A DNA stretch of 64,000 nt from Methanocalculus alkaliphilus. GTDB taxonomy: Archaea; Halobacteriota; Methanomicrobia; Methanomicrobiales; Methanocorpusculaceae. Numbering within the stretch: the stretch's first letter is position 1; each line of letters begins with the position of its first letter. The DNA lies in contig NZ_JALJYG010000001.1 in NCBI RefSeq assembly GCF_024170505.1, positions 124,001 through 188,000 on the forward strand. Direction: 5' to 3'. The notes below the pieces were generated by a model. It searched no databases and had not been told where the DNA came from. It saw only the letters and a program-made list of their open reading frames with translations. Below are positions 9,085-18,376 of the stretch, one piece after another. The position numbers and the translations under genes are program-made.

Positions 9085-11184
9085 ATGACCCCGCCAGGTG
9101 CACCCCCAGAAAACCCGGAGGACCGGAAATTCAGAGGTATCCTCATCAAGCAGGAGGCATTCACCGCAGACCTGACAGGGGAGAAGATCATCCTCTCACC
9201 CGAATCGGGGGCAGGAGCGCGGCGTGAGTTCCATCGGTCAAACATCTTTGATGCTGTTGCTGAGACGAATCCGGATGGGCTCCCCTCAATCGCCCTTGCG
9301 ATCAACGCAGGTGGCGTGGTCCGCCGCATGATCCTTGCATTCCCTGAATGGGCAGGGGGAACGGCTTCCCGTGACCGTTTCAGGGAGAGGGTGCACCAGA
9401 TGAAACAGGGCGGGCCTCCATCCCCACCATTGGGCGGATCAACAATCAGGATCAAAGGATCCGAGTACAGGCTGGAGATCCTCGAAGACGGGATCACCAT
9501 CACACCTGCATCAGGTGGGGGCGCTCCACGATCCTATCAGCGCTCAGCAATAGAAGGATACCAAAGAGAAGAGGGAGAGATCCCATCACTTATCCTTAGG
9601 ATACATGCAGGTGGTGCAGTCAGGGAGATGATCCTCGCTTTCCCGGAAGGGGGTGCGACACGGGATCAGGCAGAAACAGTAATCGCGAAATTTTTTACGG
9701 GATCAAGGGTTGAGGAGAAGAGAGAGTTTATTTTTATCGACTCGATCCCCGGGGCCCTCATCAAAGGGCAGCCCTTTACGATATGGATCGCCGATGCAGG
9801 TGTCAGGATAACACCGGAGTCGGGTGATGGGACCGGGAGGGAGTTTCTGAGATCGGATCTCTTCGATGTCGTCTCCGAGTTCACTCCTGATGGAGAGTAT
9901 GCCGCTGTACTAGCCATTATGACCGGAACCGGTGTCCGCCGGATGAAGATCATCTTCCCGGACGGAATGACCAGCCGGGATCGGGCAGTCAGGTACCTCA
10001 AAGATATCATCAATGGAGTACTCCGGAAAGCCCCACACGGTGAGACAAAGCAAGAGAAGAGAGCCACCGCAAGGGAATATCCAATCTGCCAGCGATCCGG
10101 ATTGATGAGCCCGGAGGGGAGACGGGGGATTCTGCTCACCTCGCAGAGGCTGATCATCTATGAGGGAGATGAGCAGAATGTTGAAATCATCAGAGAGCAC
10201 CCGCGCCGTTCTATCCTTGACGCATCACCCTGTATAGACACCTCTGGTGAGCCGTCAATCCTCATCTCCTACATGGACAAGGATAAGGAGATTGGTCAGC
10301 ATCATCTTACATTTCCAGAGGAAGAAGAACGGAATGCATGGATTACCCTTCTGACCTCCGACGAGACGCCACCCCCCCTCATCGAGGAGGAGGATCAGGA
10401 GACCATCCCCCATGAGGAGGAGGAGACGAGACATGAAGAGGAGGCTGAGGAGGAGGAGGACGAAGATTCACCGCCCGAGGATGAAGGGGAGCCCCCGACA
10501 TGCCTGCGCTGTCCGGTCTGCAGCACAATACTCGCACCGGAGAGTCCCTGGTGTGACATCTGTGGCATCAGGGTCTCACCGGAGAGAGACTGGAGGGGGA
10601 AGGTGGATGAGACGGCCTGCATCGATTTTCCATCACCCCCCCGGGAGTATGGGAGGTTTCTCACATTTCTCATCGCACCCTCCGGGGCTGAGCGATTCCG
10701 TGATGATCCCCTCCATAAGCCGCTCCTCGTCTTCATTTCAGCAGTCCTTCTCTGCACATTCAGCAACTATCTGGCCATTACGGCAGTATACCGGTATCAT
10801 GGTATCGATCCCTCCCTCTACCCTGTATTGACAGAGCTGACGACAGATCCCGGAGCCGCAGCATTTTTTACTCTGAGTGTCCTTCTGATCGCCTCTCTTC
10901 TGGTTCTTGTGACAAGCATTATGGCACATCTGATCACCGGCAGGATTGATGGAGGATTTGGGATTACAATCAGGATCACCCTTTATTCGATCCTTCCGTT
11001 CGGAGTGGCAGGCCTCATCCCGGGTATCGGGATCCTTCTTGCTGCATGCTGGTCGATCATCATCATCTCAATCGCACTCAGGAGCATCTTCGATTTTTCA
11101 GCCCCGGCATCCCTCTTCCCGCCAGCCCTCTCCTATTCGGTATTGCTCACCCTGATTGTTCTTCTGCCGGGAGGTCTCCTCTGA
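9085..11184 (+). CDS. Membrane protein with repeated PH/GRAM-like domains, zinc ribbon and Yip1 domain
   Basis: 699-residue protein of unusual build. Three similar units of about 95 residues lie near 15-115, 120-205 and 218-310, each with a beta-rich start, a PESGxGxxREFxRS element and an ending like MILAFPEGxxxRD. A fourth, more diverged unit (GRRGILLTSQRLIIYEG, near residue 340) resembles a bacterial PH/GRAM domain. A very acidic linker (about 425-470) leads to a zinc ribbon (CPVCSTIL, CDICGIRV) and then a Yip1-type domain with about five membrane helices (ITLYSILPFGVAGLIPGIG). The PH-like assignment is tentative. The stop overlaps the start of the PKD gene by one base, so the two are co-translated. 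Confidence 0.7.
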   Translation: MTPPGAPPENPEDRKFRGILIKQEAFTADLTGEKIILSPESGAGARREFHRSNIFDAVAETNPDGLPSIALAINAGGVVRRMILAFPEWAGGTASRDRFRERVHQMKQGGPPSPPLGGSTIRIKGSEYRLEILEDGITITPASGGGAPRSYQRSAIEGYQREEGEIPSLILRIHAGGAVREMILAFPEGGATRDQAETVIAKFFTGSRVEEKREFIFIDSIPGALIKGQPFTIWIADAGVRITPESGDGTGREFLRSDLFDVVSEFTPDGEYAAVLAIMTGTGVRRMKIIFPDGMTSRDRAVRYLKDIINGVLRKAPHGETKQEKRATAREYPICQRSGLMSPEGRRGILLTSQRLIIYEGDEQNVEIIREHPRRSILDASPCIDTSGEPSILISYMDKDKEIGQHHLTFPEEEERNAWITLLTSDETPPPLIEEEDQETIPHEEEETRHEEEAEEEEDEDSPPEDEGEPPTCLRCPVCSTILAPESPWCDICGIRVSPERDWRGKVDETACIDFPSPPREYGRFLTFLIAPSGAERFRDDPLHKPLLVFISAVLLCTFSNYLAITAVYRYHGIDPSLYPVLTELTTDPGAAAFFTLSVLLIASLLVLVTSIMAHLITGRIDGGFGITIRITLYSILPFGVAGLIPGIGILLAACWSIIIISIALRSIFDFSAPASLFPPALSYSVLLTLIVLLPGGLL

Positions 11185-12674
11185 TGAGATCGTTTCTTCT
11201 CATTCTTCTCATCCTCCCATTCATCTGCGCAGTCGGATCAGCGGCCTTTCCCACCATCACCAGTGACACTACAACAGGGGTGGCACCGGCGACCATCACC
11301 TTTACAGGATCGGTGATCGGTAATGAAGAGAGCCCTGCCGACTGGTCATGGAAGTTCACCCGGTCCGGCGACCCATCAAGCAGGGAGCCTCTCGTGGCAA
11401 GCGGCAACCCGGTCACCATCACCTTTGACCGTGCCGGCACCTGGCATGCAACCCTTCAGGTGAGTGTGGATGGAAGGCATCCCGTGAGCAACCCGTATAA
11501 TGTTATGATCCATGAGAGAGATGCCGTACCCGAACCGGCATTCACCGCAAGCACAAGAACCGGGACAGCACCGCTCACCGTCACCTTCACCGACAGATCA
11601 ACGAACACCCCGACGAGCTGGTTCTGGGGATTTGGTGACGGGGCGACAGGATCCGGACAGACGGTGACCCATACCTATACAGAACCCGGAACGTATGCCA
11701 TCTCCCAGAGGATACGCAATGATGCCGGGAGCTTCTCAAAGACCTGGCAGAACTACATAACCGTCACGACACCCCCGGTTGCCGGTTTCACCATCAATAG
11801 AACCGGGGGTGAGCCACCGTTTCCCGTCGCCTTCACCGACAGATCAACCGGCGGGATCATCAGCCGGGAGTGGGACTTTGGCGACGGAACAGTATCTGAT
11901 CAGGTCAATCCTGTGCATACCTATACCCGGCAGGGGGTCTACACAGTCTCCCTCACCGTTGTGAACAAGAATGGAACCGCAACGCTGAGCAGAAATAACC
12001 TTATTATCGTCAAGAGACAGGCGATAACCGACTTCACTGCGAATGTGACCACCGGAGGGGTACCGCTCACGGTACAGTTTACGGATCTCACAAACGGCAG
12101 CCCAAACCAGTGGAGATGGGACTTTGGAGACGGTTCGACCTCATTTTTGCAGCATCCGGAGCATACGTACCGGTATCCCGGCACATTTGCGGTCTCTCTC
12201 GCAAGCTCCGGCAGACAGGGGAGTGGAACACTGCGGAGGACCGGGTATATAACTGTTCATCCACCTCCGCAAACGGCGTTTGATGCCGATATCACCTTTG
12301 GCTCCGCACCTCTCTCCGTTCAGTTCTCTGATCGTTCGACAGGGGGGCCAGCGGAGTGGATCTGGGACTTCGGGGATGGAACGACCAGCACCATACGCCA
12401 TCCATCCCACACCTACAGAGAGGAAGGGATCTACCCTGTGTCACTCTCGATCAGAAATGAATACGGAACTGATCAGAGATCCAGACCAGAATATATTACC
12501 GTGATCCATCCGGCCCCTGAACCTGCCATAATGGCAACAGAAGTATCTGAGCCGGTCATGGATGAGAACCGGACAGATGTACCGAAGAATATATCCCTGG
12601 AAATCCCAATCAAACATCCCGGTGCGGCAATCACCGAGTACATCAGACTGATAAAGGATATATTGAGCAGATAG
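11184..12674 (+). CDS. Secreted five-PKD-domain surface protein
   Basis: 496 residues starting at ATG 11184 with GGAGGT upstream; the frame is open farther upstream, but this start yields a clean signal peptide (MRSFLLILLILPFICAVGSA). Five PKD domains follow, four of them with the classic WDFGDG-type core (WGFGDGATGS, WDFGDGTVSD, WDFGDGSTSF, WDFGDGTTST) and the first diverged. Each domain ends with a HTYxxxGxYxVSL strand. PKD domains mediate protein-protein or carbohydrate contacts in archaeal S-layer and surface proteins. There is no C-terminal anchor or sorting signal, so it is probably released or bound by a partner. It is translationally coupled to the Yip1 membrane protein. Confidence 0.85.
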   Translation: MRSFLLILLILPFICAVGSAAFPTITSDTTTGVAPATITFTGSVIGNEESPADWSWKFTRSGDPSSREPLVASGNPVTITFDRAGTWHATLQVSVDGRHPVSNPYNVMIHERDAVPEPAFTASTRTGTAPLTVTFTDRSTNTPTSWFWGFGDGATGSGQTVTHTYTEPGTYAISQRIRNDAGSFSKTWQNYITVTTPPVAGFTINRTGGEPPFPVAFTDRSTGGIISREWDFGDGTVSDQVNPVHTYTRQGVYTVSLTVVNKNGTATLSRNNLIIVKRQAITDFTANVTTGGVPLTVQFTDLTNGSPNQWRWDFGDGSTSFLQHPEHTYRYPGTFAVSLASSGRQGSGTLRRTGYITVHPPPQTAFDADITFGSAPLSVQFSDRSTGGPAEWIWDFGDGTTSTIRHPSHTYREEGIYPVSLSIRNEYGTDQRSRPEYITVIHPAPEPAIMATEVSEPVMDENRTDVPKNISLEIPIKHPGAAITEYIRLIKDILSR

Positions 12675-12715
12675 CCGGAGAGAAAGCCACCCTCTCCGAA
12701 AAGCAGGATATCCGA

Positions 12716-13159
12716 TCAGGGATTCTTCGAATGGCTTCTATTAAGACCGGAAAGTTCACAGGATGCCCCGCATTCAACACCATTAACCACCCGGTATGCA
12801 TCTGCAAGGACGGCGGCATTGGCGAGGAGGCCTGCAATGAGAACCGTCTCAAGGATCTCTTCACGGGTTGCACCCTTCGCCTGCGCTGCCCGCATATGAT
12901 AATCGACGCAGTGGCTGCATTTCAGGGCGGCCCCGACAGCCATGCTGATCAGCTCGACCACCTTGGGCTCAAGCCTGGATAACTGGGTGACCGAATCCTT
13001 ATAAAGAAGATGCGAGATGAGAACTTCCGGCCTCTCTGCCATCCTCTGAAAGATTAACGGAACAGCGCCGTACTCGCTCTCAATCTCCTCAAGCCAGCTG
13101 CGGGCAGTGGAGTCCGTTCCATTCTCCTGTATTCTCTTTATAATCGTCTCGAAGTTCAT
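12716..13159 (-). CDS. AhpD-like carboxymuconolactone decarboxylase-family protein
   Basis: 147-residue helical protein of the CMD/AhpD family. It has the redox motif CSHCVDYH (CxxC plus downstream His) near residue 82, followed by AQAKGATREEILETVLIAG, the standard family helix pair. Such proteins act as thiol peroxidases or disulfide reductases. In anaerobes this suggests a role in oxidative-stress defence. The partner reductant is unknown. The C-terminus carries two extra cysteines (GVECGASCEL). It ends just after the convergent PKD gene and starts 7 bp from the end of mmp7. Confidence 0.78.
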   Translation of the reverse strand: MNFETIIKRIQENGTDSTARSWLEEIESEYGAVPLIFQRMAERPEVLISHLLYKDSVTQLSRLEPKVVELISMAVGAALKCSHCVDYHMRAAQAKGATREEILETVLIAGLLANAAVLADAYRVVNGVECGASCELSGLNRSHSKNP

Positions 13160-13165
13160 TCCGGA

Positions 13166-14104
13166 TTACACCACGATATGAGTCTCTGAAAAGGGTTTGA
13201 TCCGAACCAATATGTAATCACGCATTCGTGATGGAATGATATCTGCGATATCACCTACGGTAACGCCTTCTTCCACCGGGAGTCGCCTGATGGTATCCGC
13301 ATACCGGGTAAATGGAAGCTTCACACGAACCCCGGCGAGCTGCACGGTTATCGGGGTCGGGGAGAAGACCTCATCAATCTCAGGAACGCCCTCCTGGATA
13401 ACATCCTGAAGCCGTGCGGGAGAGACGGAGAGTGGATCCTGCGCCAGTTCGTCACGTGAGAGATCAAGGACACGGGCAACCTCCTCCACAACGGCATCAA
13501 GCCTCCCGATATCAGCCTCGGTCCTCGTCCTGTGCATGAATCTCCCCAGATTACCGACATAGCCTGCCGCAGGCGGATCGGTGATCCGCTTCAGGGCATC
13601 AACCGGTGGTGCTCCGGTCAGGATGACCGGGACATGAACCCCGCGCCGGAGGCCGTTGAACTTCTCTTTAATGCAGGTCTCGAAGTTGCCAAGGACATAG
13701 ACGGCGACATCATGCTCATTGATGACATCCCGCTCCTCATCATTCAGCTGTGAGATACGTTTTCCAAATCCCCGCGCAAGACCGACCATATTGGTCTTCG
13801 CACCGACGGTTCTGAGATACTCTGCGATATCACAGGCTGAATGGGGGAGGTGATGAATCTCAAGGCTTGGAATAACGACAGCTATCTCTGTTCCGACAAG
13901 GGGGGAGGCCGTAACCTCTCCTGCGAGCGGGCGGACAAACGATCTGAACCGTTCGATATCATCCTTTGGGATCAGAACCTGAAGGACAACCTCCTGGGCG
14001 ATATCATGTTTCTGGATGATATAGCCTCCGAGATCCTCGATATAATCCATCACCTCGTCATGCCGGTAGACACCGCCCCGGAATGTAACCGGTACAAGAA
14101 TCAT
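13166..14104 (-). CDS. mmp7: Methanogenesis marker protein 7
   Basis: 312-residue soluble protein found only in methanogens and related methane/alkane-oxidising archaea. The order and overlap with mmp17, mmp15, mmp5, mmp6, mmp3 and atwA fit the conserved cluster. Recognisable regions are MILVPVTFRGGVYRHDEV at the N-terminus, ARGFGKRISQLNDEERDV in the middle and IIPSRMRDYILVRIKPFSETHIVV at the end (given here in parts). Recent structural work assigns Mmp7 to the ATP-driven methyl-CoM reductase activation complex. Its start ATG overlaps the mmp17 stop as ATGA, so the two subunits are likely made in fixed ratio. It is the last gene of the operon. Confidence 0.87.
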   Translation of the reverse strand: MILVPVTFRGGVYRHDEVMDYIEDLGGYIIQKHDIAQEVVLQVLIPKDDIERFRSFVRPLAGEVTASPLVGTEIAVVIPSLEIHHLPHSACDIAEYLRTVGAKTNMVGLARGFGKRISQLNDEERDVINEHDVAVYVLGNFETCIKEKFNGLRRGVHVPVILTGAPPVDALKRITDPPAAGYVGNLGRFMHRTRTEADIGRLDAVVEEVARVLDLSRDELAQDPLSVSPARLQDVIQEGVPEIDEVFSPTPITVQLAGVRVKLPFTRYADTIRRLPVEEGVTVGDIADIIPSRMRDYILVRIKPFSETHIVV

Positions 14105-14685
14105 TCTGATTCCTCCCCAATCAATGCAAACTGTTCAGAGACGATACCCTCGACGACATGTTCAGAGAGGGTGTTTTCACTTGCAACATAGAAGAACCGG
14201 CGTTTGCCATACGACTCCCTTCTGACCTTGAAGCCCTCGGGGGCGATAACCGTCAGTGCATAGATGAGATCACGGAATATGGTATCTGCCCGGTTTGTCA
14301 CCTCCATGCCCTCAAAATCAGCCGGAATCTCAGTATCGCTAATGATAATGGTGAACCGGTCAGGCTGGTCAACATGATCGTAGCCAAAGAGGGTATTGAG
14401 TTTTACAAGGAGCCTGGCCAGATGGGTCTCATCCCTGACAGACAATATGGCAGAATCTCCCTGCCTCTGCACAGAACCGATATCAGAGACACGAATGGAT
14501 CCTCCGGCATCCCGAATCGTCCCGACAGCGACGAATATCGGGATTCTCGGATCAATGAAGATCCTGAGTTTTGAGACGACCGAGGTGAGATTGTGATCCT
14601 GGAGGACGGTTGAGGTTATCTGTTTATAGATATCCCGTCCTGCTTCCTCAAAACATTCCACCTCGTAGCGATCCATCGTCGTCAC
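14101..14685 (-). CDS. mmp17: Methanogenesis marker protein 17
   Basis: 194-residue methanogen-specific protein and partner of Mmp7 in the methyl-CoM reductase activation complex. Its sequence has IDPRIPIFVAVGTIRDAGGS, RPF-like phrases such as NTLFGYDHVDQPDRFTI and the C-terminal YGKRRFFYVASENTLSEHV. The frame begins with GTG at 14685, nine bases after GGAG; an ATG three codons later (14676) is also possible. It lies 6 bp after mmp15. Confidence 0.86.
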   Translation of the reverse strand: MTTMDRYEVECFEEAGRDIYKQITSTVLQDHNLTSVVSKLRIFIDPRIPIFVAVGTIRDAGGSIRVSDIGSVQRQGDSAILSVRDETHLARLLVKLNTLFGYDHVDQPDRFTIIISDTEIPADFEGMEVTNRADTIFRDLIYALTVIAPEGFKVRRESYGKRRFFYVASENTLSEHVVEGIVSEQFALIGEESE

Positions 14686-14691
14686 ACGCGA

Positions 14692-15936
14692 TCACTCCTT
14701 CTCCATATCGATGAATCCTGAGGCGAGGAGGGCAGAGCCGGTCGCTCCGATATACTGTGAATGATGCGGCACAAGGATCTCCGTCTGGAGGAGATCCCCC
14801 ATTGCCTTGACAAGCCCTTCTATCAGGGATGTACCACCGACCATAATAACCGGCTCCCGGATATCAACCTCCTGCAGCTGCTGCTCAAAGACCTGTTCAG
14901 CTACAGAATAACAGGCGGCAGCGGCGACATCTTCAGGGGTGCTTCCGGATGCAAGGGCATTCACAAGGCTCTGGGTTCCAAAGACGATACAGTAGCTGTT
15001 CATCGGGACGCCATGGCCTATTCCCTTCATTGCGAGGGGACCAAGTTCGGTAATATCGATTCCAAGACGCTTTGCTGTCATCTCAAGGAAACGCCCGCTG
15101 GCTCCTGCACAGATACCGCCCATCGTGAACGTCCCAGGGATTCCGTCAATCACCGAGATCGCCTTGTTATCCATCCCGCCGATATCAATCACCGTTGAGG
15201 GGCCACGCTGCCGATCAGCGAGGTAGACAGCCCCTTTGGAGTTGACGGTCAGCTCCTCCTGGATGAGATCCGCCTTGAGGTGCTTTCCGATGAGGAACCT
15301 GCCATAGCCGGTCGTTCCAATCGCCTCGATATCCTTCAAGGCAAGCCCGGCCTCCTTCAGGGCGGCTTCCACGGCCTCATCTGCGGAACGGAGAACCTCG
15401 GTGGTCGGTACCCAGCCTGTTCCGATGATCTCGTTCTCCTTCATTACGATACACTTCGTCGTTGAAGAGCCGGAATCGACACCCAGTGTGATCCCGGACT
15501 GTTCTTCCCGTGCAAGAAGCGCACGCCGGCGTGCGATCGTTGTCAGCGCCTCCATCCGTGTCAGAAGGGTCCCTGATGTCGTCCGTTCCGTAAACGAGTA
15601 GGAGACGACGGGAAGTTCTGAGTTCTCATGGATATACCGGCGAAGCTCGTTCCTGACGATCGCCGCCTCGGCACACCGGAAGCAGCTCCCGATGAAGACG
15701 GCATCCGCATCGACTTTCCCGGAGACGAGGGCATCAGCCCGGGCAATCGCCAGTTTCAGATCCGGGCTCTTCACATTGAGGCCGAAGGTTGCCTCGGTCT
15801 TCTTCAGATCAGCAAGCGAGATATCCGGATAGAAGAGCTGGGCGTCAACCGATGCCGCAGCCTCTGCGATCTCGTTCTGGACACCGGAGTACTCGGCCCC
15901 GCAGGTGAGCTGTGCAATTCTGACCGGCCGGCTCAT
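14692..15936 (-). CDS. mmp15: Methanogenesis marker protein 15 (ASKHA activator ATPase)
   Basis: 414 residues. Residues 1-145 form a cysteine-containing N-terminal domain ([18 protein letters not shown]). Residues 150-414 form a BcrA/BadF/HgdC-type ATPase with the phosphate-1 loop [14 protein letters not shown], the phosphate-2 motif [10 protein letters not shown], the cluster-binding cysteine in [13 protein letters not shown] and the adenosine motif MVGGTS. Such ATPases drive low-potential electron transfer with a [4Fe-4S] cluster held between two subunits. A role in reductive activation of methyl-CoM reductase fits but is inferred from the cluster. Its ATG overlaps the mmp5 stop. Confidence 0.87.
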   Translation of the reverse strand: MSRPVRIAQLTCGAEYSGVQNEIAEAAASVDAQLFYPDISLADLKKTEATFGLNVKSPDLKLAIARADALVSGKVDADAVFIGSCFRCAEAAIVRNELRRYIHENSELPVVSYSFTERTTSGTLLTRMEALTTIARRRALLAREEQSGITLGVDSGSSTTKCIVMKENEIIGTGWVPTTEVLRSADEAVEAALKEAGLALKDIEAIGTTGYGRFLIGKHLKADLIQEELTVNSKGAVYLADRQRGPSTVIDIGGMDNKAISVIDGIPGTFTMGGICAGASGRFLEMTAKRLGIDITELGPLAMKGIGHGVPMNSYCIVFGTQSLVNALASGSTPEDVAAAACYSVAEQVFEQQLQEVDIREPVIMVGGTSLIEGLVKAMGDLLQTEILVPHHSQYIGATGSALLASGFIDMEKE

Positions 15937-16382
15937 TCTTCATCGCCCCCGAGCTCCTTGAGGAATGATTTAATGGATGCAACGAAAGCCACACCCTCAT
16001 CCTGCGTCTTTGGATAGACGAGATCAAGGACAGGTATCCCTTTCTGTTTCAGCCGGAAGATGAGAAGTTCGTTTGTTCTGGCACACCCCATACACCCAAA
16101 GGCAAACTCAGCATCGTTGACGATGATCGCCGCCTCGGCAGCGTCCAGGAGCGGACCATAGACGGACATCCTCCCGCGAACCCCGGACGGCACCTCGACT
16201 GCGGCCCACCGGAGCCCTTTCTTCGGATCTTCCGGTGTTATCTGGAGGGGAGGCGAGTCAAATCCGGGTGTCTGAATATGATCCCGGATCGAGAGTGCTG
16301 ATCCGAGTGGTTCATGCCCGAACCTGGCAACGAGATCAGACAGCATCAGGCTTGTTGCAGGATAAATGAAGACTTTTGCCAT
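15933..16382 (-). CDS. mmp5: Methanogenesis marker protein 5
   Basis: 149-residue methanogen-specific protein with the motif [12 protein letters not shown] near residue 95. This CxxC is the main candidate for metal or cluster binding and is the family hallmark. The genomic place between mmp6 and mmp15 is conserved, and the gene shares an ATGA overlap with mmp15. The double cysteine and the pairing with an activator ATPase suggest that Mmp5 and Mmp15 act together in an electron-transfer or cluster-insertion step; that is inference. Confidence 0.85.
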   Translation of the reverse strand: MAKVFIYPATSLMLSDLVARFGHEPLGSALSIRDHIQTPGFDSPPLQITPEDPKKGLRWAAVEVPSGVRGRMSVYGPLLDAAEAAIIVNDAEFAFGCMGCARTNELLIFRLKQKGIPVLDLVYPKTQDEGVAFVASIKSFLKELGGDEE

Positions 16383-16384
16383 AT

Positions 16385-16846
16385 TCAGGCCTCCTCTGTC
16401 TCTATAATCGTCGAGAGGTCATCTATATCGAGGGGGGTTGCCCGCCTGATCGGTACGGCTGCTTTCAGCAGATCATTATCATTCATAGTATCAATCTCTC
16501 GTAATCCGTGTGATATGAACCGTGCAAGGCCGATCTCATACTCATGCCCGAGGTATCCAGGCCTGGCACCACCAAGATTTGCCCGGCACCGCCGTTGATC
16601 CCCGGGGGGAAACCCCCGATCCTTGATGAAGATATGATAGGGATCAAGCTTCCTCAGTGCATCGATAATCCGTGACACCTCATCCGGGGATCCGGTCACC
16701 TGAATACCAAAGCAGGTCTCCTTGATCATCACACCCATTGCAACCTCATATGCGGCGATAGCCAGGTCCTGCGGTGTAGTATGTGGCGAATCGACAAAGA
16801 CGTACTTCGTCACGCTCCCGACATACTCTGGTGTATACTCATTCAT
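16385..16846 (-). CDS. mmp6: Methanogenesis marker protein 6
   Basis: 153-residue protein limited to methanogens. It contains KETCFGIQVTGSPDEV and the strongly conserved RGFPPGDQRRCRANLGGARP, which carries a second cysteine. No membrane segment or signal peptide is visible. The start overlaps the end of mmp3 (ATGA-like) and the stop is 2 bp before mmp5, so it is firmly inside the operon. The biochemical function is unknown; association with methyl-CoM reductase maturation rests on gene order. Confidence 0.85.
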   Translation of the reverse strand: MNEYTPEYVGSVTKYVFVDSPHTTPQDLAIAAYEVAMGVMIKETCFGIQVTGSPDEVSRIIDALRKLDPYHIFIKDRGFPPGDQRRCRANLGGARPGYLGHEYEIGLARFISHGLREIDTMNDNDLLKAAVPIRRATPLDIDDLSTIIETEEA

Positions 16847-18375
16847 CGCTTCACCTCCCTGATATAGATGATATCCCCTTCCTTGAAGTCCTTCAGTTTC
16901 CCGACATCAATGACGCTTCCAATGATATTGGTTCCCTCAAGAGGCTCACCTGTTGGTCCGAACTCATCGTCCTCCGAGGTCCGGACACCGACGAGCCCGG
17001 CACCACGCCGTGAGGCGTTCGTCATCGCCAGTGAGTTTGCCGGGATGGTATCGACCGGGGTATTCTCCGGGATGATATTAATCCGCTCGGGTATCTCGGG
17101 TTCAAAGAGCCAGACATCCTCGTATGTGAAGAAGAACGGAAGCATGCCAACCGAATAGAGTTTCAGGCCGGTGAACCTCCGGAAGATATCAACGGTCTTT
17201 GGTGCCTTCTCGTCATCGAGAAAAATATCGATGACATCGTCCTCCCTCATCGTCGTCAGCCGAACATGGCCTGCTGCAAGAACCTCCAATGTTGTTGCCG
17301 GCTCCTGATCGGTGATGACCCGATCGGATGCATCCATATCATCCATAACCTCAAATGAGATCTTCCGTTCTTCCAGCAGGGCACGGGCATCACCAATATG
17401 CATCCCTCGAAGATCAAGGCGATCAGGCTCGGTGATGACGGCGCATGTTTCGCCATCACCGATCAGGCGGATCAGTTCAATCCCATGGGTCACCTGGCCG
17501 ACCAGGGTATGGTGAGCGCTCGTTGCAACATCCTCCCGGTAGATAAACATCGCACCAGAGTTTCGCCCTTTTGTCCTGACAGTGACAGCCCCTTCATGCC
17601 GTGGACGGGTCTGCTCCTGGGGGACTTCAAGCCTGCCAAGATGGGCATCCATGCAGTGGGTTGATGTGGTACGATCTGCATGGTAGATACCATCTTTAAA
17701 GGAAAAGAGGAGATGCTCCGCCGAACGCGCTATCCTGGGATCAACCGACTCGTCGGTATACCCGTCTGCCCGTATCCGGATATAGGAGACGATCTCCATC
17801 CCATCCTCCAGCAGCATGGAGAGATCGGTCGTTGTGACCGAGTGGGTTGAGTCGGCCCAGCTGATCATCCGTTCTACCGCTGTTATTCTGTCGCCAGTCG
17901 TGAGCCGGTCTATCACCGCACGCCCTGCAACCACCCGGCCGATGATCCCGCCGTCAGATGAGGCTCCGTGATCAGCCTGATGATCCTTGCGCGAGAGGAT
18001 CAGGTAGGAGCGTTTTGGATCATACCCACCACAACCGATGATGAGATCCCCCCGTGCATATCGTGACGGGGAGCGGGATGGGGAAAACGATGCCGGAAAC
18101 GGGCCAAAAGCAGCCGCATACCGATCAGCCCAGTGTATGGTTGAGCCCGTCGCATCGTCATCCGGATCCGGTAATGTCACGCCCGCATCCGGAATCTCGA
18201 CCACGAATTCTCCTGCCGACGTAACGACCCGAAAATGGCGGGTCACCTCCTGGGAGACGGTGCCTGGCCGTATCACCGCAACAGAGAGTGCAGGATCATG
18301 ATCCGGAAGAATATCACTGAGGCGATCTCCTTCATTGGCAGTGAGCTGACTGCCATCCAGGGTAATGCGTAGCAT
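16843..18375 (-). CDS. mmp3: Methanogenesis marker protein 3
   Basis: 510-residue protein. The N-terminal 40 residues look like a small beta-grasp module (MLRITLDGSQLTANEGDRL). Later parts are beta-rich with two regions resembling cyclophilin-like folds (GRVVAGRAVIDRLTTGDRI and LVGQVTHGIELIRLIGDGE), and the family has been named peptidyl-prolyl isomerase-related for this. The C-terminus has TNASRRGAGLVGVRTSEDDEFGPTGE split across two strands. Mmp3 is reported as part of the methyl-CoM reductase activation complex together with Mmp7, Mmp17, McrC and AtwA. It starts one base after the atwA stop. Confidence 0.86.
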   Translation of the reverse strand: MLRITLDGSQLTANEGDRLSDILPDHDPALSVAVIRPGTVSQEVTRHFRVVTSAGEFVVEIPDAGVTLPDPDDDATGSTIHWADRYAAAFGPFPASFSPSRSPSRYARGDLIIGCGGYDPKRSYLILSRKDHQADHGASSDGGIIGRVVAGRAVIDRLTTGDRITAVERMISWADSTHSVTTTDLSMLLEDGMEIVSYIRIRADGYTDESVDPRIARSAEHLLFSFKDGIYHADRTTSTHCMDAHLGRLEVPQEQTRPRHEGAVTVRTKGRNSGAMFIYREDVATSAHHTLVGQVTHGIELIRLIGDGETCAVITEPDRLDLRGMHIGDARALLEERKISFEVMDDMDASDRVITDQEPATTLEVLAAGHVRLTTMREDDVIDIFLDDEKAPKTVDIFRRFTGLKLYSVGMLPFFFTYEDVWLFEPEIPERINIIPENTPVDTIPANSLAMTNASRRGAGLVGVRTSEDDEFGPTGEPLEGTNIIGSVIDVGKLKDFKEGDIIYIREVKR

Positions 18376-18376
18376 A

